64,000 nt of DNA from Bacteriovoracia bacterium (GCA_030431635.1 JAUIIL010000003.1:124001-188000), one strand, 5' to 3'; shown: positions 9,208-17,873, counted from the stretch's first letter. Made by a program: numbers and translations. Notes: a model not told the origin generated them from the sequence alone.

Positions 9208-9716
9208 GCCGTGAGTTTTTTACTATTTTCTAATTTTTTTCCTGGCCAAAATTTATAACCACCAGAAATATTAATCAGATTAAAATAGCCTTTATTAACT
9301 AAGAGATTACAGGCCAGTATAGAGCGAACTCCTTCTTCTGAAATGACTAAAATAGGAGTGTGTTTATTAAGAGCTTCAAGTCTTGAATGAGAGAGACTTT
9401 CTAAAGGAATCCTAATTGCTTCTGGTAGTAGAAACTCAGCTTCGTAGGATTCACGTGAAACATCAAGCAAAATAAAGTCTCTATTTTTTTGGTTATAGAT
9501 CATAAAAGCTTTTTCTGGCCCAAGATCATTATAGGGGATAGAGTTGAGAATGACTTCGTCACTAATATCTTCATTATTTTTAATTCGAACAAGATGATTT
9601 CTTTCAATATTAAAAAGTCGATCCATTTTTTCATCGATCTCCCATAATCGTTTTTGGACATAAGAGAGTTTTTCTTCTAGCATTTTAATTTCTTGTTTTT
9701 CGTTTAGTTTTCCCAC
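9204..9716 (-). CDS. Rhodanese-like domain protein lacking the catalytic Cys
   Basis: A 170-residue protein with an N-terminal coiled coil (about residues 5-45) and a single rhodanese domain (about 60-160): FILLDVSRESYEAEF, PEAIRIPLESL and the C-terminal GGYKFW. In active rhodaneses the loop reads Cys-x4-Arg. Here the loop reads ISEEGVRS, with Ser at the cysteine position and Arg kept. It is therefore unlikely to transfer sulfur and is more likely a binding or regulatory module. It ends in the CTAG shared with the MarR gene and lies about 30 bases downstream of the membrane-protein gene on the same strand. Confidence 0.75.
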   Translation of the reverse strand: MGKLNEKQEIKMLEEKLSYVQKRLWEIDEKMDRLFNIERNHLVRIKNNEDISDEVILNSIPYNDLGPEKAFMIYNQKNRDFILLDVSRESYEAEFLLPEAIRIPLESLSHSRLEALNKHTPILVISEEGVRSILACNLLVNKGYFNLINISGGYKFWPGKKLENSKKLTA

Positions 9717-9745
9717 CAGATCATTGTACCAGTGTTAATAATTGA

Positions 9746-10645
9746 CTAAAAGAATGGGTAAATAGTTCCAAATTGGATTCTTCCAACGACAATAGAGGTG
9801 AGAAGGGCACTTGCGAGGAAGGTTCCCCCTTCATAAACCCCATATCCAATAGGAATTTCAAGCTCTTGAGTATTCTTAGGTTTGTATTCTTGTTCGCTTT
9901 GAATTTTGTAGACAAAAATAATAGCTTTTCTAAAAAGAGGGTAAAAAATAATGGAAAGCAGAATTCTTAATACCACCTGAAGTCCATAATTTTTTAAGTC
10001 AAAATGCTCTTGATCAAAAGCTGTCACAATAATAATGGTACATCCCATAATGAATCCACTATAAGAGATTGCGAGGGCCATACTTTTTCTAATAAGCATT
10101 CTATTAAATGAAAAATTTGAAACATATTTATAAAGCTTAGTAGAGAAACCAAAAAGAACGAGGGCAAAAAGCCAAAGCATGATAAGAATAATAAGAGAGC
10201 CTTCAGATTCTTTCACGATGGCCCTAATGACAAAAGAAAGGGAAATTGCTTGAGTAAAACTAATAACCGAGTAGCTTAAGTTTTTTCTTTTTTGGACCTC
10301 ATCGTAATATTCAAAGTTATAAAGAACGATACTTTCGATAAGATAAATAGAAATGATGTAAATAAAGTAACTAAGAGTACCCCACGTAAAAAAGTGAAAA
10401 AAGCTAAGAAAAATACCACTTGATTGATCGAAGCCCAGAGTAGAGAAAATAAAAGCAATCCCAAGGATTCTTGAATAAAAATGCAGAGTATTCGCAGAGT
10501 TTTCAGCAGGAAAATGAAGCTTTAAAATATTATTTTTTTCGTTACGGTAAAAAAAAGCATGAATATATTTATAAAGAAGAAAGAGGGCCACAATAAAGCC
10601 CATAAATAAAGTCTGAATGATAAGTTTATCAAATATTTCGTTCAT
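9746..10645 (-). CDS. Polytopic membrane protein, DUF350-like
   Basis: A 299-residue protein with about eight membrane segments. Several repeated units resemble DUF350 (YjfL) repeats, each with a short charged or polar lead followed by a small-residue helix: KNLSYSVISFTQAISLS, MALAISYSGFIMG and GYGVYEGGTFLASALL. DUF350 proteins are inner-membrane proteins of unknown function. The match is by eye and moderate. The start is separated by only two bases from the stop of the upstream exported-protein gene, so the pair is an operon. Confidence 0.6.
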   Translation of the reverse strand: MNEIFDKLIIQTLFMGFIVALFLLYKYIHAFFYRNEKNNILKLHFPAENSANTLHFYSRILGIAFIFSTLGFDQSSGIFLSFFHFFTWGTLSYFIYIISIYLIESIVLYNFEYYDEVQKRKNLSYSVISFTQAISLSFVIRAIVKESEGSLIILIMLWLFALVLFGFSTKLYKYVSNFSFNRMLIRKSMALAISYSGFIMGCTIIIVTAFDQEHFDLKNYGLQVVLRILLSIIFYPLFRKAIIFVYKIQSEQEYKPKNTQELEIPIGYGVYEGGTFLASALLTSIVVGRIQFGTIYPFF

Positions 10646-10647
10646 AG

Positions 10648-11313
10648 CTAAAAATTATTTTTTAAGTACTCTAGTATTATATCTTGAAAGCTCTTCTGAG
10701 GTCTATTAAGTCTTTCGAAATAATCAGGAAAACTTTTCTGACTTATGTATCCTTTAGAGCCAAATTCGAGATTTTCTCCATAAAAAGCTTTATTTTGTCC
10801 TATATGAGATTGAGCAAGTTCTAAAAATTTTTTTGAAGGCTTGAATTCATCCCAACCTAGATCTTTGGGAAGGTTTCGATAGGCCTTAAAAAAATGCCAT
10901 ACTTTTCTCCCTGAAGGAGCATATTTCCATCTCCCAAAAGCAGGATCACCGATAAAGATGACACCAGGAGGCAAAGGCGTTGTATTCTCCAATTCATCTT
11001 TGTTATATCTTCTAAAAAGAGAAAGACCTATATTGGTAAGATTTTCTGTCGCAAATTTTCTGGATGTTCTGACAATAATTTCTTTGGGTGTATCTAGCCC
11101 ATAAACAATTTTGTATTTTTGATAATAGGTTTTAATAAGAAAACCTGTCGAGTGAGTATCGGTTAAAATGGCTGTGAGGTTTGTTCCTTCTACTATTTGA
11201 GAAAGAGAATTCACGTTTTTAATATAGGCAAGTCCCAACTCATTAGTTGAAAAACTTTTGGCCAATCCAAGATAAATCAAAAGGATCAGGACATAAATAG
11301 CGACTTTGTTCAT
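10648..11313 (-). CDS. Exported protein of unknown function
   Basis: A 221-residue protein with an N-terminal hydrophobic segment (about residues 5-19) that could be a signal peptide or anchor. The mature part is basic and contains FIGDPAFGRWKYAPSGRKVWHFF around residues 130-152, which may be a conserved core, but I do not recognise the family. Two bases separate its stop from the DUF350-like gene, suggesting a functional pair at the inner membrane. Confidence 0.65.
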   Translation of the reverse strand: MNKVAIYVLILLIYLGLAKSFSTNELGLAYIKNVNSLSQIVEGTNLTAILTDTHSTGFLIKTYYQKYKIVYGLDTPKEIIVRTSRKFATENLTNIGLSLFRRYNKDELENTTPLPPGVIFIGDPAFGRWKYAPSGRKVWHFFKAYRNLPKDLGWDEFKPSKKFLELAQSHIGQNKAFYGENLEFGSKGYISQKSFPDYFERLNRPQKSFQDIILEYLKNNF

Positions 11314-11346
11314 TAACTTATTCTAACACGAATTGGGATAAGATAA

Positions 11347-12648
11347 TCAATGAGAGTGGATAAGATCACTAATTTTTTGTTGCTGAGAAGAAGGGAGTTC
11401 GTTAATTTCGCAATGGAGTCTATTAACCGCGTGTGACTTACTGTAGCGCTCATATAAATCTGTTGCTTCATTGATATGTGGAAAACGATTTAGGGAAGAA
11501 TTAGGAAAGTTCCTGACTACCCTTATTGGGTACAAGTGACTTTCCTCAACATTTTCCATATCTTCAGAATAATATTTGGAGAGTCGACCAGTGGAAGAGC
11601 ATTTAATATATTCAATATTATTTTCTTTTAAATAACTTTCCAGCTCTTTAAGTTTGTTAATATTTGTATCTCCGAAAGTTTCAAAAATTTTAGCTGGGAT
11701 TTTATTTTCTACAATTTTTTTTGCCCATCTATTATTACTGTTTCTTAAAATTTTCATGAGAGAGTAATCATCATGATTTTTGTATTCATCAATATTAGCA
11801 GGGATTGCATACTCTTTTGATTCTTCAAAATAGTTATAGAGCATTTTCTCTAGGCAAACAGCTTTGTAATGAAAATAAACCATCATGAACATATGGAAGC
11901 GACTGATAAGAAAATCATCAAAAGTTGAAATGGCCCTCTCACTGATTCCAAGAGAAGCTTGGTTATCGATTCGGCAGATTTTAAAGTTATCAATCAGCCA
12001 ATCAAGATCATAATTCCCATAACTCACTCCACAGAAATAACTATCTCGCAAGAGATAATCCATTCTGTCACAATCAATTTCACTTGAAACCAATTGATGT
12101 AGTAGTGGAAAATAGTTAGTTCCTTCTACCGTAAAATATTCGGGGTTTGCAGTTTGTCCAAGAATGAGTTCAGCTACACTGTAACATTCAACTCCAAAAT
12201 CATTTTTTACTTGAGAAAACATTTCTGTGAGAGAAGAGTCGACAATAGTCTTTAAGGTATAGTGTTCATGGGTTGCTTGCCCTTGCTCAAATTCATACTT
12301 AGAAGGAAGCTTGAGGTCCTCAACCATTGGCATGGCCAATTCTGTTGTGTGACTGAGAGGAGCATGACCAACATCATGAAGAAGACAAGCAAGACGTAGG
12401 GTCTCTTTGAGTCTTAAAAACTCTTTGTTAAAAAGTTTATCATGAAAAAGTCTGTTAAAAGTTCTGTTGGCGACTTCCATCACTCCAATGGAGTGAAGGT
12501 ATCTTGTATGAGTTGCCCCAGGGAAAACATATTCAGAAAAACCTAATTGTTTGATACTTCTTAATCTTTGAAAATAAGGGTGTTCAATGATGGGAATTTC
12601 ACCACTTTCTATATAAATTGAGCCATGTACCGGATCTCTTACTTCCAA
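11347..12648 (-). CDS. HD-domain phosphohydrolase (dGTPase/SAMHD1-like, COG1078)
   Basis: A 433-residue protein opening with EVRDPVHGSIYI and FQRLRSIKQLG, then TRYLHSIGVMEVA and LLHDVGHAPLSH, which supply the H...HD metal ligands of the SAMHD1/YwfO-like group. A downstream SSEIDCDRMDYLLRDS block holds the final Asp. Members hydrolyse dNTPs or other nucleotides; substrate is not predictable here. The start is a TTG at 12648, chosen because AAAGGAT precedes it at the right distance and the family motif begins immediately after. The glutaredoxin gene lies just upstream on the same strand. Confidence 0.88.
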   Translation of the reverse strand: MEVRDPVHGSIYIESGEIPIIEHPYFQRLRSIKQLGFSEYVFPGATHTRYLHSIGVMEVANRTFNRLFHDKLFNKEFLRLKETLRLACLLHDVGHAPLSHTTELAMPMVEDLKLPSKYEFEQGQATHEHYTLKTIVDSSLTEMFSQVKNDFGVECYSVAELILGQTANPEYFTVEGTNYFPLLHQLVSSEIDCDRMDYLLRDSYFCGVSYGNYDLDWLIDNFKICRIDNQASLGISERAISTFDDFLISRFHMFMMVYFHYKAVCLEKMLYNYFEESKEYAIPANIDEYKNHDDYSLMKILRNSNNRWAKKIVENKIPAKIFETFGDTNINKLKELESYLKENNIEYIKCSSTGRLSKYYSEDMENVEESHLYPIRVVRNFPNSSLNRFPHINEATDLYERYSKSHAVNRLHCEINELPSSQQQKISDLIHSH

Positions 12649-12664
12649 GATAATATCCTTTCAT

Positions 12665-12901
12665 TCAGAGGTTTTCTTCAAGCCACTGGTTAATGTCAGC
12701 CGATTCAAACATAGGTTGATCGTCTATGTAAAGGCAGGGAACGGTTTTTCGGCCAGTTAAGCGCACATGTTTTTCATAAGCATTTCTATCTTCAAAAATA
12801 TTGCGAAGAGTTATCTTATCTTGCACTCCTAACTCATCAATTTTATGAAGGACTCTTTGGCAGTATGGACATTCTGGAAAATAGTAAAGTTCTAAGTTCA
12901 T
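12665..12901 (-). CDS. Glutaredoxin
   Basis: A 78-residue glutaredoxin beginning NLELYYFPECPYCQRVL, with the CPYC redox site near residue 11, a TVPCLYIDD cis-proline segment and ADINQWLEE at the C-terminus. It would reduce disulfides or glutathione adducts in the cytoplasm. The ATG at 12899-12901 is preceded by GAGGAAAACAAT, a better start than the TTG six codons upstream. It is followed by the HD phosphohydrolase after 16 bases. Confidence 0.9.
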   Translation of the reverse strand: MNLELYYFPECPYCQRVLHKIDELGVQDKITLRNIFEDRNAYEKHVRLTGRKTVPCLYIDDQPMFESADINQWLEENL

Positions 12902-12913
12902 ATTGTTTTCCTC

Positions 12914-12942
12914 AAACAAAAAAGGTGGCCACAGGCCACCTT
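12914..12942 (-). terminator. Intrinsic terminator after the H1-like gene
   Basis: A 9-bp perfect stem, AAGGTGGCC (12922-12930) with GGCCACCTT (12934-12942) and a three-base loop, followed on the minus strand by a run of six T and then GTTT. It separates the H1-like gene from the glutaredoxin gene. Confidence 0.8.
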
Positions 12943-12983
12943 ATAAAATAATAAAAAGTATTTTGAAAATGATTAATAACTAT

Positions 12984-13685
12984 CTACTCATCATCATAGT
13001 TAATTGATGTTCCTTTAGCATACTCTTCATCTTCATCGATATAATCAGATTGATCACCATCATCTTCTTTCTGTGAATCAAATTGATCATCATAACCCCA
13101 ACCATAACCATATCCATCGCCTTCTTCATCTTGCTCATCATCAGGGTTATATTCATCTGAAAGTTTTCCAGGTGCTTCATCACCTGAATCATTTTCATCA
13201 AATTCTTCTGTATCAAACTCATCATCTTGCTCATCAACCGCTGGGCTTTGTTTCGCCTCATAATCATTAACTGCAGCGATGGCCGCTTCTGGAGTGACAA
13301 CTGGGCTACTGGCTTCTTCTTTTTTCTCAGTAGCTTTTTTCTCTTTTGTTTTTGTTACTTTCTTTGTGGCTTTTTTTGGAATCGCTTTCTTTACTACTTT
13401 CTTTTTCGAAGTTTTTTTCTTCGCTGCTTTTTTAGCAGTCGCTTTCTTTACTACTTTCTTTTTCGAAGTTTTTTTCTTCGCTGCTTTTTTGGCAGTCGCT
13501 TTCTTTACTACTTTCTTTTTCGACGTTTTTTTCTTCGCTGCTTTTTTAGCAGTTGCTTTCTTTACTACTTTCTTTTTCGACGTTTTTTTCTTCGCTGCTT
13601 TTTTAGCAGTTGCTTTTTTTACTATTTTCTTTTTCGACGTTTTTTTCTTCGCTGCCTGTTTTTTAGTGGCTTTCTTTTTTGCCAT
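12984..13685 (-). CDS. Histone H1-like protein with acidic C-terminal tail
   Basis: A 233-residue low-complexity protein. Residues 1-120 are almost entirely Lys, Ala, Thr and Val in five 19-residue repeats (KKKTSKKKVVKKATAKKAA type), as in bacterial H1-like and AlgP-like proteins that bind DNA non-specifically. Residues 120-233 switch to an Asp/Glu-rich region with a short Gly-Tyr-Gly-Tyr-Gly-Trp-Gly stretch. That strongly bipolar charge is unusual; the tail might modulate DNA binding or bind other basic proteins. It has its own promoter region and a strong terminator, so it is probably expressed alone. Confidence 0.8.
   Translation of the reverse strand: MAKKKATKKQAAKKKTSKKKIVKKATAKKAAKKKTSKKKVVKKATAKKAAKKKTSKKKVVKKATAKKAAKKKTSKKKVVKKATAKKAAKKKTSKKKVVKKAIPKKATKKVTKTKEKKATEKKEEASSPVVTPEAAIAAVNDYEAKQSPAVDEQDDEFDTEEFDENDSGDEAPGKLSDEYNPDDEQDEEGDGYGYGWGYDDQFDSQKEDDGDQSDYIDEDEEYAKGTSINYDDE
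13365..13649 (-). repeat. Five tandem 57-bp coding repeats
   Basis: The Lys-rich part of the H1-like gene is built from five units of 57 bp (19 codons). The inner four are nearly identical in DNA sequence and the last (low-coordinate end) has diverged. Such repeats can change copy number by slippage or recombination, so length differences between strains are expected. Confidence 0.85.
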
Positions 13686-13761
13686 ATTAAAGTCCTTTGT
13701 TGAAAAACTGAGTTACACCCATAGTATATTTCTCATTTTTATCATTTCAATATGAAATTTA

Positions 13762-16440
13762 TCAACGATAAATGTTTTCTAAATTGACATCAATCAAAGC
13801 ATTTTCAAAAACAGCTTGGACGTTTCTGTTTGCTCTCTGACCTTCTGAGTAGTTTTCAGGATTTCCTCCTCCAGCAGGGTTAAAAGTGTTATCATAATTT
13901 GACGCAACACTTCTCAAAGTGACAAATTTTGTAGAGTAAAAGTTTCTGCGCATATCTGATGTCGCCCCTAAGATTCTATTTCTTACTTGCCCTTCAGGGC
14001 TTCCCCCTTGGTAAGTTCCTGGTCTGTAAGCATTAAGAAGCTCAACAGGGTTTATTCCTTCGTTTTTAAGAACGTAGCGGCCTTGAAAATAATTGAGGCT
14101 ATTTTGGTTAGATTTTCTCTCAGACCAGTGCTGATAAAGAATTTCTCGAAAAGAAGTTGGGCAACTGGTTTGAGTCACAACAGTTTGAGGGCCTAGTAGG
14201 TAAGAAGCCATTCTGGCTGCAATGCTTGAGCAGTCAGGGAAGCCACTTTCCCCCGGAGCAGCTGTAGCATTACTGATTCCTAGTGCTGCTGTTTGGTAGC
14301 GTTCAGTGTTAGAAATTGAGATAATTTTTTCTCTCACCTGAAAAAGGGCATTAAGATATTTTTTTACAGAGCCTTCTACTCTTTTTTCTAAGTATTTATT
14401 CACCATATCTTCAATATCACCCATCGCATTGAATAAATAAGCTGAATTTCCTTCAAATAGTGGGGCAAAAATTCTGTAGTTATAGATAGTATAGTCGTTC
14501 TTCTGTTGTGTTTCAGAAGTAGGGATATATCCGACAGAGTCAAGGGAGAGGCCAGAAGGGCCATGAAGGCTCTGAGGAGTTGGAATAAGATAGTTGAGTT
14601 TTTCGTATTCAGTAGGAGCTCTTACTTTGTTAAGGGCATCTGAAATAGCTTGAGCACTTATACTTCCCCCAGATCTCATTTCAGGAAAATTAGAAGAAAA
14701 AGACTCAAATTGCTCTTTATTGTAGAGACCCATTTGGGGCTCCGTCCTTCCATCGGGGTTAATAACTTGGATGGCCCCATCTTCGTTTTGATGAATTCCC
14801 ATCTGCCCCACATAATCATAAATAAGATTGGGGATACCAAAACGCACTTCTGTATCAACCCATCCTCCAAGTTTTTGAGTTGGTTCCTCGACCCAAAAAT
14901 CATTGGTCAAAGGAATGGGCTCTCCAAAGTTAAAAGCGTTTTGAGCGAAAAAAAGCCCAGAGATATAGGGATTGCTTCTATAAGGCTGCTCATTTCTTCC
15001 ACGTACTGTGAGATCATCCCCTAAGAATGTTTCAAACAGGTGAGGGCCTATTCTTCCTCCAAAAGGTTTTGCTGCAGCATAAGCTGTTAATTTCACAAAT
15101 CCCGAATTGCTCGTTTCAAAGGGGTTGAGAAGACCAAAAAAATTAGCTTCGGCCTTCACTGCATAGTAAGTCAAAATAGAAGGGTTTTTAGTAAAGCCAA
15201 GTGGGTAACCTGGAACAGGGAGTGCTACTTTTGTGACTGAGCATTCAGCGCTATTTTGAACATTTCCGCTTCTGCCTCCCTTAACAACAAAGGTCGTATA
15301 GAAAGTGGCTAAATTTAAAAGCATTGGTCTAAGGTCTACGTAATATTTAGGTTCTCTTTTATCATCAGGATAAAAGGTATAACTTAAAGAGTTCTCAGCT
15401 CCAGGAGGGTTATACTCCTTAGGACCTAGTTCAGTAATAACGAGAGAGTTTTTCATTTCTGAATCAAAGTTATTACCAAGATTTCTAAAAGCTGAATAAA
15501 AGGCTTTCACGCTTCTTTCATTATGGGGAAGGTTTTCAGCTCCTAAAGAAATAACATCTTGAGCACAACTAGCAGCGGGCTCTCCTCCTGCTTGACAAAT
15601 ACCTTGTATAGGGGCTCTATTCATAATGTGTTCAAGGGTTCTAATTCTAATCGCTGTCTCCAGAGCTTCAGGGAAAGCACCAGTCCTATCCATGGCAACT
15701 TGAGGAGCAGATTCACGAATATTATTTGTAGCATCAGACTTCACTCCATAGGCCCAGTTGGTAGCCACGAGAAAGTTTAAGTCCGACCTCTCTGTACAGC
15801 TTTCCGCTTTTTTCTGAACGAGTTTATCAATAAAGTTTTGTGTTGTTTCATCAACTCCAACTCCTGTTGAAACTCCTATTTCAGGAAGACCTGGGATTTT
15901 ATAAAGCTTACATATATCTGGTACATCTTGAGTTGGTAGACCAGCATCCACAATGTGAATGCAAACAGAGGGGAAATTAAATCGATCGGGACAACCCTCT
16001 CTTCCTGTGCCATCGGCCCTAGGAGGTTCTAGGCATTTTGCAAGACCATTTTGTCCGTCACCTCCAAGCATATAGAACTGAATATTTCCATCCCCTGGCT
16101 TGGCCAAACTAGAAACAGAATTGCCTTGGTCTGGATTTTTCACTTCAGCTATAGAGAGATTTCCAAGAACGTAATACTTAAACATCCACTCTTTGTAAGT
16201 GTTGCGCATTTCCCAGTTCAGATAACCAATTTCAGTTAATTGCCTGGCTTGTGTGGCCGCTCCAGACCAAGCCGCTGCATCGGCAGCGTTTTGTAGGTTG
16301 ATTTTGGCCTTAACGAAAAGTCCTACATTAATAATGAAAGCCAGGAGGCCAAGAATGGCCATCATGGTAACGCCGAAAAATAGAGTAAGTTGACCTTTTT
16401 GTCTGTTTTTTTTCATTCTCTTGGTGTCTGAGTGCCCCAT
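13762..16440 (-). CDS. TadE/TadG-like giant pilin-related protein
   Basis: An 892-residue protein whose N-terminus matches the TadE/G-like module: a basic lead, then QLTLFFGVTMMAILGLLAFIINVG as the membrane helix, followed by KAKINLQNAADAAAWSGA, the conserved Asn-Ala-Ala-Asp-Ala-Ala motif. The rest is a long extracytoplasmic region with several cysteines and no domain I recognise. TadE/G proteins are minor pseudopilins of Flp/Tad pili. The size is large for TadG and no other tad gene is nearby. The ATG at 16438-16440 lacks a clear ribosome-binding site; an in-frame ATG eight codons later is an alternative. Confidence 0.75.
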   Translation of the reverse strand: MGHSDTKRMKKNRQKGQLTLFFGVTMMAILGLLAFIINVGLFVKAKINLQNAADAAAWSGAATQARQLTEIGYLNWEMRNTYKEWMFKYYVLGNLSIAEVKNPDQGNSVSSLAKPGDGNIQFYMLGGDGQNGLAKCLEPPRADGTGREGCPDRFNFPSVCIHIVDAGLPTQDVPDICKLYKIPGLPEIGVSTGVGVDETTQNFIDKLVQKKAESCTERSDLNFLVATNWAYGVKSDATNNIRESAPQVAMDRTGAFPEALETAIRIRTLEHIMNRAPIQGICQAGGEPAASCAQDVISLGAENLPHNERSVKAFYSAFRNLGNNFDSEMKNSLVITELGPKEYNPPGAENSLSYTFYPDDKREPKYYVDLRPMLLNLATFYTTFVVKGGRSGNVQNSAECSVTKVALPVPGYPLGFTKNPSILTYYAVKAEANFFGLLNPFETSNSGFVKLTAYAAAKPFGGRIGPHLFETFLGDDLTVRGRNEQPYRSNPYISGLFFAQNAFNFGEPIPLTNDFWVEEPTQKLGGWVDTEVRFGIPNLIYDYVGQMGIHQNEDGAIQVINPDGRTEPQMGLYNKEQFESFSSNFPEMRSGGSISAQAISDALNKVRAPTEYEKLNYLIPTPQSLHGPSGLSLDSVGYIPTSETQQKNDYTIYNYRIFAPLFEGNSAYLFNAMGDIEDMVNKYLEKRVEGSVKKYLNALFQVREKIISISNTERYQTAALGISNATAAPGESGFPDCSSIAARMASYLLGPQTVVTQTSCPTSFREILYQHWSERKSNQNSLNYFQGRYVLKNEGINPVELLNAYRPGTYQGGSPEGQVRNRILGATSDMRRNFYSTKFVTLRSVASNYDNTFNPAGGGNPENYSEGQRANRNVQAVFENALIDVNLENIYR

Positions 16441-16583
16441 CTACAAAGGGTTAAGGCCATTTTGCACGCACCATGACACGATAACCCACTGAAAGTGCAT
16501 AATACCTTTCTTTACTATTTTGGTATGGGTCTTGAATTAAGTCAAAGGTGAAGGCCAAGGAAGGTCGTGACCTTGGTATCGCT

Positions 16584-16694
16584 GGACGTATGCTGGAAAC
16601 GACGGGCCTCTCTTAGCGTAGCTTTTTTCTTTAGCTTTTCTTACAGTCGTAAGTTTCGTCCCTGAGTCCCGAAGGGGGCTCAGAGGCCCTTTTT
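16584..16694 (+). ncRNA. Candidate structured RNA with terminator-like 3' end
   Basis: The 294-base gap between two divergent genes holds several matching stems: GGAC/GTCC plus GAAAC/GTTTC (16584-16600 with 16653-16661), CTTAC/GTAAG (16640-16653), a 9-bp hairpin with a GAAG loop (16662-16683), and GGGCCTCT/AGAGGCCC (16604-16611 with 16682-16689). The last is followed by five T. The first and last helices interleave, so together they would form a pseudoknot. I recognise no family; it does not match c-di-GMP-I, SRP, RNase P, tmRNA or 6S signatures that I know. The plus strand is chosen because of the T run. Confidence 0.35.
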
Positions 16695-16734
16695 CTACTG
16701 GAAAAGTTTTTCTCCCTTCATTAAAAGCTTTGTT

Positions 16735-17157
16735 GTGTGTTCTAATAAGAGAGTGGAAGTGAATGATAAAAATCGTTTTTATAAGTTAAAAAATCCAGCA
16801 TTGAGGTTTTACTGTGCTCTTTGTAGAACTCCAAGAGAGATGATTTATAGAAAAAATCTCTCTAGCAAGAACTACGCTCAGATTTTAGTACTCAGTATCA
16901 CTTTGATTTGGCTTCTTTTTCCTCTAATGAATTTTAAATCTTTCTTTTTATTTTTTGTGGTTTGGAGTGCTTTTGAATTAGTGAACAAAATGCTCTATCG
17001 CCGAGAACTACCTTGCCCACACTGTGCCTTCGATCCAACCTGGTATAAGAAAGATGTAAAATTGGCCAAAAGAAAGGTTCGTGAGTTTTTTGCGCAGCAA
17101 GAACAAAGTTTAATCAAAAATGAAGAAGAAGATTTTTCTAAGGAAGCACTGAGTTAG
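16735..17157 (+). CDS. Small membrane protein with zinc-ribbon cysteines
   Basis: A protein of about 132-140 residues with two CxxC pairs, CALC near residue 29 and CPHC near residue 92. They flank two membrane segments (about residues 50-85), so the pairs would meet on the cytoplasmic side as a zinc ribbon. The C-terminal tail is charged. No family recognised. Only GTG starts are available (codons 1, 7 and 9); the third, GTGAATGAT, is the most plausible by spacing from GAGAGTGGA, but this is unresolved. It follows the candidate structured RNA. Confidence 0.6.
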   Translation: MCSNKRVEVNDKNRFYKLKNPALRFYCALCRTPREMIYRKNLSSKNYAQILVLSITLIWLLFPLMNFKSFFLFFVVWSAFELVNKMLYRRELPCPHCAFDPTWYKKDVKLAKRKVREFFAQQEQSLIKNEEEDFSKEALS

Positions 17158-17312
17158 AAAAGAAAAAAGTTTCCACCTTTAAGAAAAATTTTCATCAATA
17201 ATTCCTTATCATTTATTAAATCTTTTTATTTTTAATACGTTAGAAAAACAAAGAGTGGTAACTCGTTTGAACTTCATGCCCAAAAAGGCGTCAAATGGCG
17301 CTTTTCTTGTGA

Positions 17313-17334
17313 GACATATTAGGTTAAGTATGTC
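17313..17334. promoter_or_regulatory. Inverted repeat in the ssb leader region
   Basis: GACATA and TATGTC are perfect inverted repeats with a ten-base spacer, about 40 bases upstream of ssb. It overlaps a weak promoter-like pair (TTGTGA and TATGTC). It may be an operator, but does not resemble the SOS boxes I know. The rest of the gap at 17158-17374 shows nothing else clear. Confidence 0.25.
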
Positions 17335-17374
17335 AGACACATATTAAGTTATTCACTAGAAAGGAGAGACAAAT

Positions 17375-17842
17375 ATGAGCGTTAACAAAGTCATTATACT
17401 TGGTCGTCTAGGACAAGATCCTGAACTTAAATATACACCTTCTGGAGCTGGTGTTTGTAATTTTTCAGTAGCAACTTCTGAAAATTGGACTGATAAGTCA
17501 GGCCAAAAACAAGAGAAGACTGAATGGCACAGAGTTGTTGTTTGGGGGAAACTCGCAGAATTATGTAATCAGTACTTAACTAAAGGAAGACAAGTTTTTC
17601 TTGAAGGAAAATTACAGACGAGATCTTGGGATGATAAAGATGGTAATAAAAGATACACAACTGAGATAAACGCAACAACGATTCAGTTTATCGGAGGCCA
17701 AGCTCAAGCCGGAGCAAACAACTACAACCAAAACTCTTCAATTGAATCATCATCTGCTTCACACATGGCACCTGCAGGGGAGCCTACTTATAGTAATATT
17801 GCAACAGATTCAAGCTTTGCTGCTGATGATATTCCTTTTTAG
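17375..17842 (+). CDS. ssb: Single-stranded DNA-binding protein
   Basis: A 155-residue SSB: an OB-fold domain (about residues 1-108) beginning [20 protein letters not shown], with [15 protein letters not shown] and [17 protein letters not shown], then a Gln/Asn/Ser-rich linker and the acidic tip DDIPF that recruits repair and replication proteins. It coats single-stranded DNA during replication. A strong AAAGGAGAG precedes the ATG, and a strong hairpin terminator follows, so it is monocistronic. Confidence 0.97.
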   Translation: MSVNKVIILGRLGQDPELKYTPSGAGVCNFSVATSENWTDKSGQKQEKTEWHRVVVWGKLAELCNQYLTKGRQVFLEGKLQTRSWDDKDGNKRYTTEINATTIQFIGGQAQAGANNYNQNSSIESSSASHMAPAGEPTYSNIATDSSFAADDIPF

Positions 17843-17873
17843 TTTTTAACTTAAAAATAAATTTGAAATAAAG

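Noticed and set aside
13227-13755. Two long plus-strand Phe/Val/Leu-rich reading frames opposite the H1-like gene
   Set aside because: They are the complement of the Lys-rich tandem repeats, which produces long open frames without stops. Composition and the real gene on the other strand show they are shadows.
16441-16734. Cyclic-di-GMP-I riboswitch, SRP RNA, RNase P RNA, tmRNA or 6S RNA in this gap
   Set aside because: I looked for the conserved cores on both strands and found none. The stems are reported only as an unassigned structured candidate.
17281-17315. Minus-strand promoter TTTGACGCC upstream of ssb, like the one at ppiD
   Set aside because: The -35-like hexamer recurs, but no -10 box is present at 17 bases and there is no minus-strand gene to serve.
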